Source: Volvox africanus (taxonomy: Eukaryota; Chlorophyta; Chlorophyceae; Chlamydomonadales; Volvocaceae). From it: DNA of 64,000 bases. A program made the position numbers and the translations under genes. The DNA lies in assembly GCA_030268105.1 (NCBI GenBank), contig BSDZ01000080.1, forward strand, positions 1,956,001-2,020,000. Direction: 5' to 3'. Positions 28,908 through 40,620 of this stretch are shown here, piece by piece (position 1 is the first letter of the stretch; each line of letters opens with the position of its first letter). The notes below the pieces were generated by a model. The model was given only the letters and a program-made list of their open reading frames with translations. It did not search any database and was not told the origin of the DNA.

Positions 28908-30080
28908 ACAGCACTAATAGTGCACCACCACATACATAATAACTACAGTGATAGCCTTTAGTTATACGCATATTCACTTCACTAAATCAAATCTTTCGGT
29001 GCTGAGTGATCGTGTGCTAGTGGTCAAGTTCCGTGCTGTGCATGACCTGACATGGATGGTGTGAGAGGCAGGAAAGACCGTTATGTTAAACATCGTTGCA
29101 CAAAATTTCACGAGATGTAATAAACCAGCTCGCTTTGTTTGTGATTGTTTACCTCTCTAATTTTATGTCATAGACGGTGGCAACCGACTGTCGATTGGGT
29201 TCCACGGATTAGCCGGCGTTAGCCCAGCGATCATGACCAAGCCCCTCCTCTCTCTCTACACGCAGACGCAGACGCATGCACCTGTACCGCCTAGTTAACT
29301 GCCGGCGTGTACAAGTCCCTTCCAAGTCCACCACCCCACTCACTGAGGGTGCTCGATGAAAGGTTTGCTGGATTGTTTTCTGCCTGGGATCAACTTCTGG
29401 CGCAGGCCGTTTCCGCACTTACCACAGACTATATACGTAGCAGCGCCCCTGGGCGAGGCCAGACTGCTTTAGCCGCGTGCGAGCCGCTAAGGCCGCAGAT
29501 GTATTCCAAGGATTTCTTTGCTTGTCTGTCTTTTCCTTTAGTTCTGCCTCTTGCCTAATTTCTGTCCTGACAAGCCCATTTTCCCTGCTTTAGAAGCACT
29601 CCCGCCCCTTCCTTTCCTCTCCCCTCCCGGGGCTTGGTACGTTGTTGAACGAAAACCACCTCCGGCATCCCCATCCCCCAGCCTCAGGCTCTGATACCTG
29701 ATTCCGCAATATCCACTTCCAACGCCATTACAAAACTTGCACCAGCTTTCGGCATCCAGCCACATTGTGATGCAGCAAATGCACAAACCACCCCGACCCA
29801 TTTCCTCAACCGACGGCATCGCGTCCCAGTCCCCTCCCAACAAAACACAACCCAACGTCACAGTCTTCATCACTTTCACGGCTGCGCCTGTTGAGGATCG
29901 GTATGCGGCGCAGCAAAGACTGCGTCTCAAGAATGAATGAAGTCGATTCACGGACAAAATCTTGAATTTGGTCAACGTGATGACACGGTGACGTGATGAC
30001 ATCGCAAATCCAAATCCTGCCGATAAGCGTCAAGCCCTGCCTGCTACAGAAAACCACCCACATTCCGTACACCTAATCTG
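28908..30080. other. Intergenic region upstream of RAD54
   Basis: This contains the RAD54 promoter/5' UTR and the 3' UTR of the next minus-strand gene. A minus-strand TGTAA at 29728-29732, about 350 nt past that gene's stop, is a good 3'-end signal candidate. No further coding sequence recognised. Confidence 0.5.
29728..29732 (-). terminator. TGTAA polyadenylation signal (candidate)
   Basis: Volvocine mRNAs typically use TGTAA shortly before the cleavage site. This copy is correctly oriented about 350 nt after the stop of the TFIIS-like gene. Confidence 0.5.
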
Positions 30081-33000
30081 CTACCGTGAAGCCAAAGGCG
30101 GTGCAGCAGCTGCTGCCGCGGTGACACCACCAGTGCCTTCATACCGCACCAGCTCTTCAGGGGAAAGTTTTCCATCCAGGACCAGCTTCCCAACTTCCGG
30201 TACGAAATGTGCCCCGTCGTTCGCAAGTAGATCGCACAACCAGCGAAGCCGTGCAAGGTACGCCTCACCACTTCCAGTGGCGGCAGTGCCAGCAGCAGTA
30301 TAACTAGAAGCAGAAGCAGAAGCAGAAGCAGAAGCAGAAGCAGAAGCAGAAGCAGAAGCAGCGGCGGCACTAGGAGCGCCGTGTTGACGAGCCAGCTGAG
30401 CCTCAATGGCCAGTGCGGCCTGTACGGGATGCACCGGCGTCACGCTGCTCAGCGCATGCGCCAGTACGGCAATGGCTTTATCTCGCACTGGCTCGCCTGT
30501 CGTTGTGAATGCCGAGACTACATGGTGCGGCGGCGGCGTCGCCGCCGCGGCTGCTGGAAGTGCCGCCGCCGCCGCCGCGTCCGCCGGCACGTCCGTGGCA
30601 GTCGGCGCAATAGGCGCCGATGGTGCCGGTGCTGGAGGGAGGGGCGCCGCCGGCGGCACGGTCAGCACCGGCGCGGTTATGCCCAGGTTCTGCATTGCTT
30701 CCCGGAGTGACTCCTGAGTTTGCGGAACCTTGGCTTCATTCAGGCGCTTGATGACGGCGACGATGCCCTTCATATCGGCTGCTACTTGCGCCAGTGCATG
30801 CGTGCCAATACTGGCGGTGGAGGCGCTACCAGCACCGCCAGCGGCGCCGCTGCCGGCCGCCTCGCCCGTCAACACACCGCCCGTCACCGCCTTGGCGGCG
30901 GTCTTGCTGGCTCGCATCACCATTATTGCCAGCTTCGAGTGCTTGTATAACTGGAAGTTGAAAGGTCGGTCATACATCGCCTGCGCGCAGTTGTTCAGCT
31001 CCGAAACCGCCTCCGCCTCCTGAATGCGGGCTTGCTCCAGCTTGGCGAGAGCCGCCGCGATCCGGTCTGATAACCGGCCCTCGAAGCTACTGCCGCTCCT
31101 ACTGCCGCCGCCGCCACCACCACTGCCGGCCGCGGCCGCCGTCGGGCTGGGCATGGCAGCAGCCCCCGCTACCGTGGCAGCGGCGCCGGCGGCTGCAGAC
31201 GTCTTAGTTGTTGGTGCGGTAGGCCCTGTGATAGATCAAGAGAGGGGACCATCCGCAAAACGGTGTCTTTTGATCAAGAGATTTATGCCACTCATCGTGC
31301 TGGGCATCGGGCAGCCTTGCCTCCCGGTAGACCGGGAAATCGTTTGAGCGATTGCGCTTCTTTCCTAACGAACATCAGGCCCTAATGCAACGTCTTGGTC
31401 CACTGACCTACGGGTCAAGCCCATTCTTTACGTACCCGCCGAGTCAGCGACTGGTATCGCGGAAGGTTTGAACGTTTGGCGCTTGGCGGCACGGGAGCGA
31501 CCCGCAGCGCAGAGGGCATCTTCGCCGTCTGCTTCACCGCTGCCGCCGCCGGCGGCGGTGGTGGTGGTGGCGGTGACTGCTGCTGCCGGCGTCGCTGCTG
31601 TGGTTGCCGCCGGCACCGGCGGCGCCGACCCTGGCGCTCCGTTAGGGGTGGCACTGACTGGTTGCGCGGTATCAGCGCGGTGACGTTTTTGTCGTTGGCC
31701 AACCGGTGGCGAGGCAGCAGACGCGCCCTGCAGACGCGGCGTGTGAATGATTATGTGTATGTGTATGAGGAAGGCAGGGTTAAACGGGGAAACGAACGCA
31801 GTAAAGAAAGGTGAGCGGATTTGGCCATGAGGTGATTGCAATGCCCCTCTTGTGCTGCGACAGAGTGTCACATTCATCCTCACACTCATCCACAGAGCTC
31901 TCATGAGGGAGGGAAAGCACTCACCGGAGCATCCTCCATAATCGTGTCTTCAGCCCTGCGCTCCGAAATGGCTGCCGCTGCCGCCGCTGGCGGTGTTGGA
32001 GTTGTCGCCGGCGGCGCAGTGTCCTCCGCCGTGGCCCCAGCCTCGACCTTTGCCTCATCTTCCGTCGCCGCCTTCGCCTTCTGCTCCGTCGCCGAGCTAC
32101 GCCGCTGGGCCGCGCCCCGTGTTCCCGCCCGGCCCGCCCCATAGCGTCCTTTAGCACGCCCCGAAGCCGCCTTGGCGGCGGCGGTCGTCGTCCCGCCCCG
32201 CGTCCGGGCGCCCTTGCCGTCCGGATCGGCCCCCGTGTCCTTGTCCTCGTGCACCTGCTCCATTCCCGCAACCTCCACCATCGCAGGGGCATCGGTTGGC
32301 GGAGCCACGCTGGGCACCTCCACCGGCGCCGGTGCCGCCGCTGGCACCTCATCGTCCTGAGCATCCGCCCCGCCTTGCCCTCCCCTCCCCGCTGCTTCAA
32401 CCTCCGCCTCCACCGCACCCGTACTACCTTTCCGTGCGCTGCGCCTTGTCGTGAGGGTGGCGCCATCATCTGTAGGATCAGACAGTGGCGCCGGCGCCGG
32501 CGGCCCCACAGGCCCCGGGCCCCCCTCCTCCTCTCCCCCTCCTTGGCTGCGCCTGGCAGCGGCAGTGCGTGTCTTTGACCGAGTCGGCCGTGACGCCGCG
32601 GCTGCGCCCTCCTCCCCATGCTCGGAGCTGGCAGGCTGCTTCCGCCCCCGCGCGCTCCCCCGCGCGCTGGTCTGTCTGTCAAGAGCTCCCACGGAGGTTC
32701 GGCCACTGAGGACCGGCTCGTCGCTATCCACATCACGTGGGGCTGCGCTGCCGCCGCCTCGCCGATGTGGTTCATCCGGTGACCCCTCTGCCGTGTCCGT
32801 GGCCTCTGCTGGCGGCTTGGACACCGCCGCCGCGGCAGCAGCCCTAGAGCGAGTGGTTCGGGTTGTGGGCGCAGCAGCCAGCCCGGGAGGTGAACTTTCA
32901 CCATCTGGGTCAGCGCTGGATGCTGCTTTCGCGCCTTTTTTTCCACTGCCACTGCGTGTTCGGGACACCGTGCGGCCTAGGCTGCGGCCTGTAGGTGAGA

Positions 33001-33346
33001 TTTCTGGGTCATGGGTTTCATTGGTCACATGAAGCTGGGGCTGTGACAAGGAAGGCTGTCTCTGCTGCTGCTGAGGTAGTGAGTCACCTGGCTCCGGAGC
33101 TGCAGCATCAGAAGACTGTGTTGATACTCCGGCGGGGAGATAAGGGGGCTTTCCGTCAGCCGGCGGGGCCTCTTGGCCGCGATCCACGTCTGTGTCGCCC
33201 CTACCCGTTTCCTTCACCGCGGTACTCGCCGCCTGCGTCTGAGTTGACGAAGGAGCGCCATCCCCATCCGTGGCTGTGCGGTCTGGGCAGTCAGGTTCCA
33301 CTATTGCCGTAATAGGTGAAGCTGCAGCCGTTGCGTCCTGTTGCAT
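30081..33346 (-). CDS. Ala/Ser-rich nuclear protein with TFIIS-central-domain-like C-terminus
   Basis: Three exons: 33346-31925, 31727-31436, 31225-30081; 952 residues. I chose the ATG at 33346 (MQQDATAAAS); the frame is open a little further but only with TTG. The first 570 residues are disordered-looking, with repeated basic motifs (TRSRA, TRSKTRTAAARR, TRRSARKG, GRAKGRYGAGRAGTRG) that suggest a nucleic-acid or chromatin protein. Near the C-terminus, VRDKAIAVLAHAL, ALAIEAQLARQ, AYLARLRWLCDLL and LVLDGKLSPEELVRYE follow the order of the TFIIS central domain (VRDK...L.eAL...IE..L...Y..R.R.L...NL...VL.G.isPEeLv). A (Ala-Ser)n run interrupts the domain. The first 100 residues of the last exon are helical, with no sure match. 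Role in transcription elongation is inference from the domain. Confidence 0.7.
30302..30362. repeat. (AGAAGC)n hexanucleotide repeat in coding sequence
   Basis: About nine units, encoding alternating Ala-Ser on the minus strand inside the TFIIS-like domain of the gene at 30081-33346. Being a multiple of three, length changes would keep the frame. Confidence 0.93.
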
Positions 33347-34203
33347 CCCTGTTCGATCTGAATTATTCCACAGCAACGTGATCGACCTAAATTTCTTGCA
33401 CGTCGAGAAGCATTGTAAGGGCCAAGGAGAACCGTTGGCGGGCTGCCTCCCTCGTACAATGGCTCAAGGAAGGTCAGATAGATAAGATATCAAATTGATA
33501 TCGGTAAAGCATGTATTACCTTTTGAGTTAAATGAATCGCAGTCCAGATGGGCTTCAACGGCTGTCTCTAACTGTACCAAGAAGCCTGGGACCCATCCGA
33601 GTAAATAAATAAATATATACTTGACATTGAAATATCTAAACATCGACAAATCAGGATTTCATCACGGCAGAAGGATTGAGGGGCAGACCCCTTGGCTAGT
33701 TTGTACCAGCTCTGGTTTGTACTCTACACTCTGTATCTTATTTTATTCCTTATCAACTGTACATTGGTATGATCATTATTTAAACAATCTATCACAAAGA
33801 CGAGAAGTAAGGGCATACTCGGCCAGAACAACGAATCGGTAAACGGAACGTCGTACGGCACATTGTGCTAATTTGGGAGACATGCGCCAAGCAGATGTTA
33901 CCAGTTTGGTAAGCGTCTCCACTCGCCTGCCTTGCTTGTTATGCTTAGTATTGTGAGACAATTCGTGGCCTGCGTGGTGGCCTAAACTCGGTTTCTCGCT
34001 CCTGTTGTCCTGTGCTCTAATACACGTTCGCTTTGCGCTGCCGGTATAATACGGCCTACCATTGGGATTTTGTAAACTGGGGCCAAGCGCACGACGAGGT
34101 CATTCGCAATAGGGCTGATGAGTAGCCATAAGCGGCAGCTGTGGTCAGCATTTCGGCAGGCCGCTCTCCAGTTTTCGGAAAAGTAAGCTTGTGTTTAGCG
34201 CCG
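33347..34203. other. Divergent promoter region, TFIIS-like gene / ADCK2
   Basis: An 850-bp region with starts of divergent genes on both sides; lower GC (especially 33480-33800) than the flanking exons. No coding sequence recognised. Confidence 0.5.
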
Positions 34204-35435
34204 ATGTCGTTTTGGCCGCCACTGGTGTTCGGCGTTATGTTGCGTTGCTCCATCAACGGCCTTCAACGCCCCAGCAGGGCGATAGGAGCCTCTGGAAATG
34301 GGCCATCTACATCATATGGATTTGCAACTTTGCATGGTTCTGCATTACTGCGGACTGCGGTTTTGGCTTGCGCTTCTTCCACTGCGCGCATTCCACTGCA
34401 AAGGCAATTTAGCCGGGCTTTGCGTCGAGAGACGGAGCTTTTCTTTCGCCAATGGCGCGGCTTCAAAACCGCTGCGCTTGGAAGCGGTGTTGGGGTTTCG
34501 CAAAGCAGCCAGGTGCGTCCCAATCACTTTCGGGCGCCATCGCCATCTCCCCTTCGCCATCGCCTCTGACTTTCGCCACACAAAATCACCCAACTTTTAA
34601 CGTCACCACCGCTGCATATTCATCTGAGTTTCGCGCACGCTTTTCCTGTGCAAGGGTTGTTGTAAGTTCCCTTTTTTCGTTTGACGACTTGCGGTCTTGT
34701 TGTAGTATACAGCACCTTTGCACAACTCGCTCCCCATCATCTCTTCCCCCTCCTCCCGCGTTCCGCAGAGTCTTCTCACCGCATTGCTTCCACCTGCGCT
34801 GCTCTGGCTGCTCATGGTGCTTCCCTCCAGCTACCGCACCTTCGCCTTCCAATTCTGCGGCCTCGACGTGAGCGCTGCACATACTCGAAAAACCCAAAAC
34901 ACTACGGGCAACTCCGTGGGTGCTGGAGCGGCGGCGGCGGGAGCGGGGTCAGCTACGCCCTTTCTGACCATCCTCGCAGCATTCCTCAGGCGAATCGGTA
35001 TTTTGGGTTTGGGCCGCACCGTCATAGACGAGGTGCTGTTGGCGGGCCGTGCCGCGTACCTGGTGCTGATCTTCTTGCCGGCAGTGCTGACGGCGCCGCT
35101 GGTTTCCTTCATGGGCGGCTTGGGGCGGGAGAAGTGGCTGGAGCTGGTGCAGTGGACGTTGGAGCATGCGGGGCCGGCGTTTATAAAGTGGGGCCAGTGG
35201 GCGTCCACTCGGCCAGATCTGTTCCCGGAGGTGGGTGCGTGGGTAGGTTATGGTTCTCGTTGGGCCTGTTTGATTTGTGCGTTGGCCATTAAATGGCGTG
35301 TGGATTCAGCTGTGTTGAGAAATGTAATAATGTCGGGGGTAAGAGAGGGGAGGGGGATGTAATATTAATAACTTATAATATATATTTAGTAATAATAATA
35401 ATATATTATTATTATTACATCCCCCTCCCTTCTCT

Positions 35436-35477
<42 letters not shown>

Positions 35478-36872
35478 CCGACACGAATCCAGCCCGGGAC
35501 CCAGGGTTTGTCTTTATCCGCTGCCCAAGCTGGGTCATGTATTCTCTGATTGAGTTTACATCTTTGTGACCCCGGGCTCCCCGGAGCTGAACTCACATAC
35601 CCACAGATACACATATACACACACTCACATGTCTGAACAAATGCACACAGGATCTCTGCGCGCACCTGGAGCAATTGCAGACCTCTGCCCCCGCACACTC
35701 ACCGGCCGTGTCGATTGCGGCCGTCGAACGAGCCTTTGGCAGACCCATCTCGGAACTCTTCGACGCTTTCGACGCTCGACCCGTTGCAAGCGGCTCCATC
35801 GCGCAAGTTCACGCCGCAACACTGTCTGCGCGCGGCGCAGCACTCGTCGGCGGCGGTGCAGAGGCGGGTGCCCGCGTCGCTGTCAAAGTACGTCACCCTG
35901 GTGTTTCGGAGCTCATGCACCGCGATTTCATCTTGATGCAGCGTGCCGCAGCGGGGTGCTCCCGAATTCCCGCGCTCCGTGAGTTGCGGCTGGAGGAGTC
36001 CATTCGGCAGTTTGGTGGGCCCTTGAAAGAGCAGCTGGACCTGTCTGTGGAGGCGGAGCACCTGCAGCGCTTCAATGCCAACTTCCGCGCCTGGCCCAAC
36101 GTCAGGTTCCCGGTCCCTCTCTACCCGCTGGTAAGTTTACTACGCGCTCTGTGTGTTAGTGCTTCATGTTTTCAATATAATTGCGGTGCATGGCATGGCT
36201 AACCATCACAGAGGTTAGTGGTTATTGGGTTTTGGAAACCCTGTATACTATAAAACCCTAAAACCCTGTTACAAACTCCCTTTCGCTGCTGACGTCCCAT
36301 CATGTCACGTCCTCTGGTTCAGGTGGGTCCCGACGTGTTGGTCGAGAGCTTTGAAGACGGGGACCTAATCATGCGGTATGTTCGGAGCCCGCACCGCCAC
36401 AACGCTATCCTCGCGCAAACCGGCGTCGACGTGTTCCTCAACATGATGCTGCGAGATAACTTCATTCATGCGGATCTCCACCCGGGTGGGTAGGTGGGTG
36501 GGTTTATGGATCGGTTGGTGCACGGTACCCAGGCTGCATGGGTGTGTGGTGGTGATGGTGATGATGATGGTGATGGTGATGGTGTTAAGCGGTGGTGATA
36601 AGGTGTGGAAGCAGCGGGGCTAGTCGTCCTCTTATACCTGGGCTGTCCTCCAGGGTCGTGTCGTAGGGGTGGCAAAGGGGGGGGCGTGGGTGCGGGTGTA
36701 GGGGCATCAAGTTGTGCTGGGTCGAAGGGAAGGGGGTTGGCGGTGGCGGTGGCGATGAGAGCGGTCCGAAGGGGGAAAAGAGCTGTTGGGCTGACAGGGC
36801 GAGAGACGAAGACGGTGATCAAGACACTCACACACACACACACTCACACACACAAACACACAGTCACAAACA

Positions 36873-36906
<34 letters not shown>

Positions 36907-37716
36907 AGTCACCCATCGTCCTCCACCATCGCGTTTGGTAATCCTGCTTTATAGCGGCATCTCTACACCAGCAGTATGAGGTCGCGTGTCTTCATCTTCT
37001 TTCTCTCCCCCCAAACCCTCCCCTCTTTCTCCGCCCAGGCAATATTATTGTGAAGCAGGCGGAACCGCCCTCACCCCTCGTTGCCCGCGCGGCCCAGTGC
37101 AGCTGGCTCCCCGACCGCATCTGCTCCTGGTTGTCTGACCGCTCACCGCGGATTGTGTTACTGGACACGGGCATGATCGTGGAGCTGAGCGGTAGGGACC
37201 AGGCGGCCCTGCTGGGCTTCTTCCGAGCTCTTACGCGGATGAACGGACGCGCGCTGGCGCGGGAAATTCTCAACATGTCAGTGGATGGCACGTGCAAGGT
37301 CGGTAATCTCGGAGCTTACCCTTAAGCCTCCCTCCCTGCCCCTCACCCGCCCACCGGCCTCCCTCACTGCCCCTCACCCGCCCACCGGCCTCCCTCACTG
37401 ACCCCCACAGGACCCAGCTGCCTTCTCAGCCGAGCTCGATTCCTTGTTCCGCAACATGGACCGTGAGCACCTCCGTCGGGAGTCTCAGGCGGTCATTCGC
37501 GACCTCATCGAGCGCATGCGGCAGCACCAGGTGACCCTTCGGTCGTCTGTGTCGACGGTGGTGGTGACCAGTATGGTGCTGGAGGGCTGGAGTAGCAAGC
37601 TGGACCCCGACGTCCGCATTTTGGACACGATGCGGGACATGCTTGCGACGGATTGGGGAGAGCGGCTGGGGATGGCTGTGGACCGGATCGTGGGGTCGGG
37701 GCAATTGATGGACTGA
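34204..37716 (+). CDS. ADCK2: ADCK2-type ABC1/UbiB-family atypical kinase, probably mitochondrial
   Basis: ABC1/UbiB proteins support coenzyme Q (or plastid quinone) metabolism as atypical kinases/ATPases. Six exons: 34204-34512, 34769-35230, 35651-36130, 36323-36485, 37039-37298, 37411-37716; 659 residues, all phases consistent. The first exon is Arg/Ser-rich with almost no acidic residues, as in an organelle presequence; a hydrophobic stretch follows (LLTALLPPALLWLLMVL). Kinase-like core: FIKWGQWASTRPDLFPE (KxGQ), SGSIAQVHAA, VAVKVRHPG lysine, DLSVEAEHLQRFNANF, catalytic ADLHPGN split over exons 4/5, and LLDTGM metal-binding. The closing stretch VLEGWSSKLDPDVRIL matches human ADCK2 closely, which is why I prefer ADCK2 over ADCK1/3/4. 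Confidence 0.92.
35331..35446. repeat. Long inverted repeat (hairpin) in ADCK2 intron 2
   Basis: Left arm starts TGTCGGGGGTAAGAGAGG (35331) and right arm ends CTCTCACCCCCGACA (35446). The roughly 40-nt arms pair with only a few mismatches around a 35-nt AT-rich loop. A CA microsatellite (35447-35476) follows directly. Confidence 0.92.
36248..36266. repeat. Interstitial telomere motif in ADCK2 intron 3
   Basis: Contains AAAACCCTAAAACCCT, two copies of the TTTTAGGG-type unit used by volvocine telomeres, on the minus-strand sense. Confidence 0.75.
36828..36904. repeat. (CA)n microsatellite in ADCK2 intron 4
   Basis: CA dinucleotide tract with TCACA and AACACA interruptions between exons 4 and 5. 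Confidence 0.9.
37324..37400. repeat. 31-bp tandem repeat filling ADCK2 intron 5
   Basis: The unit CCCTCACCCGCCCACCGGCC plus TCCCTCACTGC occurs about two and a half times and makes up most of this 112-nt intron, including the polypyrimidine stretch before the acceptor. Confidence 0.85.
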
Positions 37717-37948
37717 CTACTAGTAAGCTGCAGCACCGTGGCAGAGGCTCACCCCTAACCTGCGGCGGGTCGAGGGAAAGTGCATTTGTCCGCCGCATTG
37801 TCCGCGAGTCCTCACCGCCTGCAGATGTTTCTGTCTGCGGAATGTTTCCCCGCCCCAAATGCTTCGCCTCCCTCCCTCCCCTGCTGCTTCTGTGAAGCAA
37901 GAGAGCACTAGGTGTGCCGTGAAAGAAGGAACGTTGGAGGGACCGTTT

Positions 37949-37953
37949 TGTAA
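37949..37953 (+). terminator. TGTAA polyadenylation signal of ADCK2 (candidate)
   Basis: First TGTAA on the plus strand after the ADCK2 stop, 230 nt downstream; position and orientation fit a volvocine 3' end. Confidence 0.55.
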
Positions 37954-40620
37954 AGAGGCTGGTCACTGGGGACTCCTCCGTCCTCAGTGAGGGGGAACGT
38001 ATGTGGGGTCGAGGGAGGGGGAAGGGGAGGGGGGTTCATCCCTGGTGCAATAGGATCGGTGCGGTGGAAAGAGAGTGAGTTTGGGTCCGCGGAGGAATGG
38101 GGGGCTGTGTGTGTGTGTGTATGTGACCGGGATTGTGGTTGCAGCGTGTTTGGGCTCGGAATGATGGACGAATGCGAAGAGGAGCGTGGTCTAGGCAACG
38201 GTATGACCCCGTACGGACATGAGGAGGAGGAGATCGGGAAGGGAGAGGGAGAGGGGCTGCGTGCTCCGTTGAGGTGGTGGTCGTGCGGGTCCGGGAGGCT
38301 GGTGGCTCGCGAGGCCGGGACGACACATGCGGCGGTGCACCGGCAAGGTCAGGGGAGAGGATGTCATGTGTCCTGTTTTTCTCATGTGTCCTCTTCAGGC
38401 AACAGCGCACTAAACGCGCGTGCGCATGTGTTTGGCGCTGGTGTAGATTCCCCGGGAAGAGGCGGAGGGACGGAGTTGGCTGTTTGGGGATGGACTGCCT
38501 CTCGCGCTCTGTTTTGACGTTTTTGCCGTCCGCACTAAACGGCCGGGCGCCCCCCGATGTCGCGCTATAAGCCGAAACCCCAGACCCCGCCACCCCACTG
38601 TCCCAAGAGGCTCCAAAGCTGACGACTTCTTTCAGCACAGATGGGGGTTTATATGGCGGCAGCATGGCTGTGTGGCTGCAGGCGCCAGCTGGTTCACATC
38701 GCTATATGCCCCCATAACCCTGCGCCCACGTACCTGTAATAGGAAGATGGACGGGTGGATGGGCGGATGGGTCGCGGGAAACTGCTTTCAAATCCTTTTT
38801 CTTCGCCACCCAGCCCCAACCACACCCCAGGGAGTCATAGGGACCCGGGTCCGTTGTTTATCCTAAACCTCTCTCCCTTCACCGGCCCGGAAGCAAGCAG
38901 GTGCCGCGCTCAGGATTTTCCTAGGCCTACGCGCGCAGAAGCGGGAGAGAGGATTTGTTTTGCGCTCAGCGAAGTGAGAGAGAGTTCTTTGCGTGCGATG
39001 ATCGTAACGTTACTATGGGATCATTATTTAAATTGGCTTGCTACAGATATCTTCAGATGGGCTGCAGCGTCGCGTGATGACGGCGGTCGTCTTGCGTCTT
39101 GCGTAACCGGTCGTGCATTTGGTGATTAAGGTTGTTAAGGTTTTTAGATTTCTGAAATTATTGCTCTGCATTTCGTACGCGCTTCTGTTCTGTTTTACAA
39201 GTTTCCTTGTACAGGCTTGCCAGGGGAATGCTACATGCTGCTGTTGCAGGTGCCGACGCAGATAATCCGATAACGAAATGTTTTGCGCCATGGCAACGGA
39301 CCGGGATTCCTCCTCTCATGCGGCGGGGTAGATTTGGCCGGCCTTTTGACCTTCGGGTGTGTGGGGTGGTATGTGTATGTGTGTAGCTGTGCGCTTCCAA
39401 TTAGAGCGGGGTTGAAGGTCTCCTTGCTGATTGAGGTCCTGATCGGTCTCCTCTTGACTTCCAGATCAGGGTGAGGTGATTTCTTCCTTGTGTGACAGTA
39501 TAGGGGTTACCAGCAACAGTAGGGTTTGTAGAGAATGATGATTAGCGATTGAGAGTCTTGCTGGCTAATTTCAAAATTTGCCTTTCTCCACCAAAATCAT
39601 AGACCAGTAATGCTGTAGTAGTACAGGATTGTTGCGGCAGTGAATCTAAGGTATGGTTCAGCCATACGGACATATAAAGAGCAGCCACAGCTTGGGCGCC
39701 GCAGTTTCGCTCCCCGCTGTTTATGTGGCCGAGTAGAAGGGAGGAAGAGGAAGCGCTTTCAACTCAACACAAATGTTGGGCGCACCTGTTCATCGATTCC
39801 ACTGGTTTTCTGCATCTTTTGCTTATTACCCTCCTCTTGCCGCCTCCTTGGTAGGCAGGGGCGGCAGGCTTGAGCTCCGCCCCAATTGTGACTTCCTTAT
39901 ACACACAAGTTCAATTCTCCGGAAGCGGAAGATTACCGTCTTGATATTACTTGATGTCGACAGGATATGTTATAGCAGAGATGAGTGGAGCCCTGCCCGC
40001 CTTGATAGTGTAACGATTAAGCTTTGGTTACGTTACGGGCCCCAGTCGTATCATACACATGGCAAGAATATGCCTTCTGTTTGCTTATTACGATCTTGGT
40101 TCATGCTGGTTGATTTAAAGCGGCACAGTGCCCATTTTTGTGATATGCTTGGTCAGGCCTCGGTATGCAGAGCTCTGGCTCTTAAGTATAGCATCTCCAC
40201 AACCGCACAGCATGTGGACTTCAGAGAAAGGCCTGAACTACGTAATCTGCAGCATGTTGCAGTGAAGGCAGGTTGCGTGCTGTCGGCAATAGACACGTTT
40301 ACACATGCTGATCCTTAATAATAATGCGTCACTCATGCGATGCTGCTGTAGTATCTCTCCTTCTTTGCTCATATAATGTCTGCACGTCTTGGGCGTTAGA
40401 CACTAATGCCGGAGTGCTTATAGAACAGCAAAGCACTCGAGAGCGACAATATGACAGCGGAAGACTTGAGAGCAAGGAAAGATTCAACTCACAACAACGG
40501 ATGGGTGCGATGATAATATCGGCCGTCAGAACCGATGTCAGGCGATCATCACACGGCAGACAGCGAAGCACAGGCTTGGCTCAGGCCGCAACAATAGAGC
40601 AGCTATAGATAGCAATAGTT
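37954..40620. other. Intergenic, no gene assigned
   Basis: No conserved protein recognised. Overlapping frames at 37987-38517 and 38036-38665 are low-complexity and mutually antisense. A plus frame from ATG 39773 runs 181 codons to 40318 without recognisable motifs; it contains a stretch (40019-40056) that recurs at 53439-53475, so it may be part of an old mobile element. I give it little weight as a gene. Confidence 0.4.
40019..40056. repeat. Dispersed repeat, copy A
   Basis: AAGCTTTGGTTACGTTACGG... with GGGCCCC and TCGTATC recurs at 53439-53475 in the same orientation with a few changes. The element's full limits are not visible. Confidence 0.6.

Noticed and set aside
37987..38665. Overlapping frames of 176 and 209 codons on opposite strands
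   Set aside because: Low complexity, mutually antisense and without family motifs; no way to choose either.
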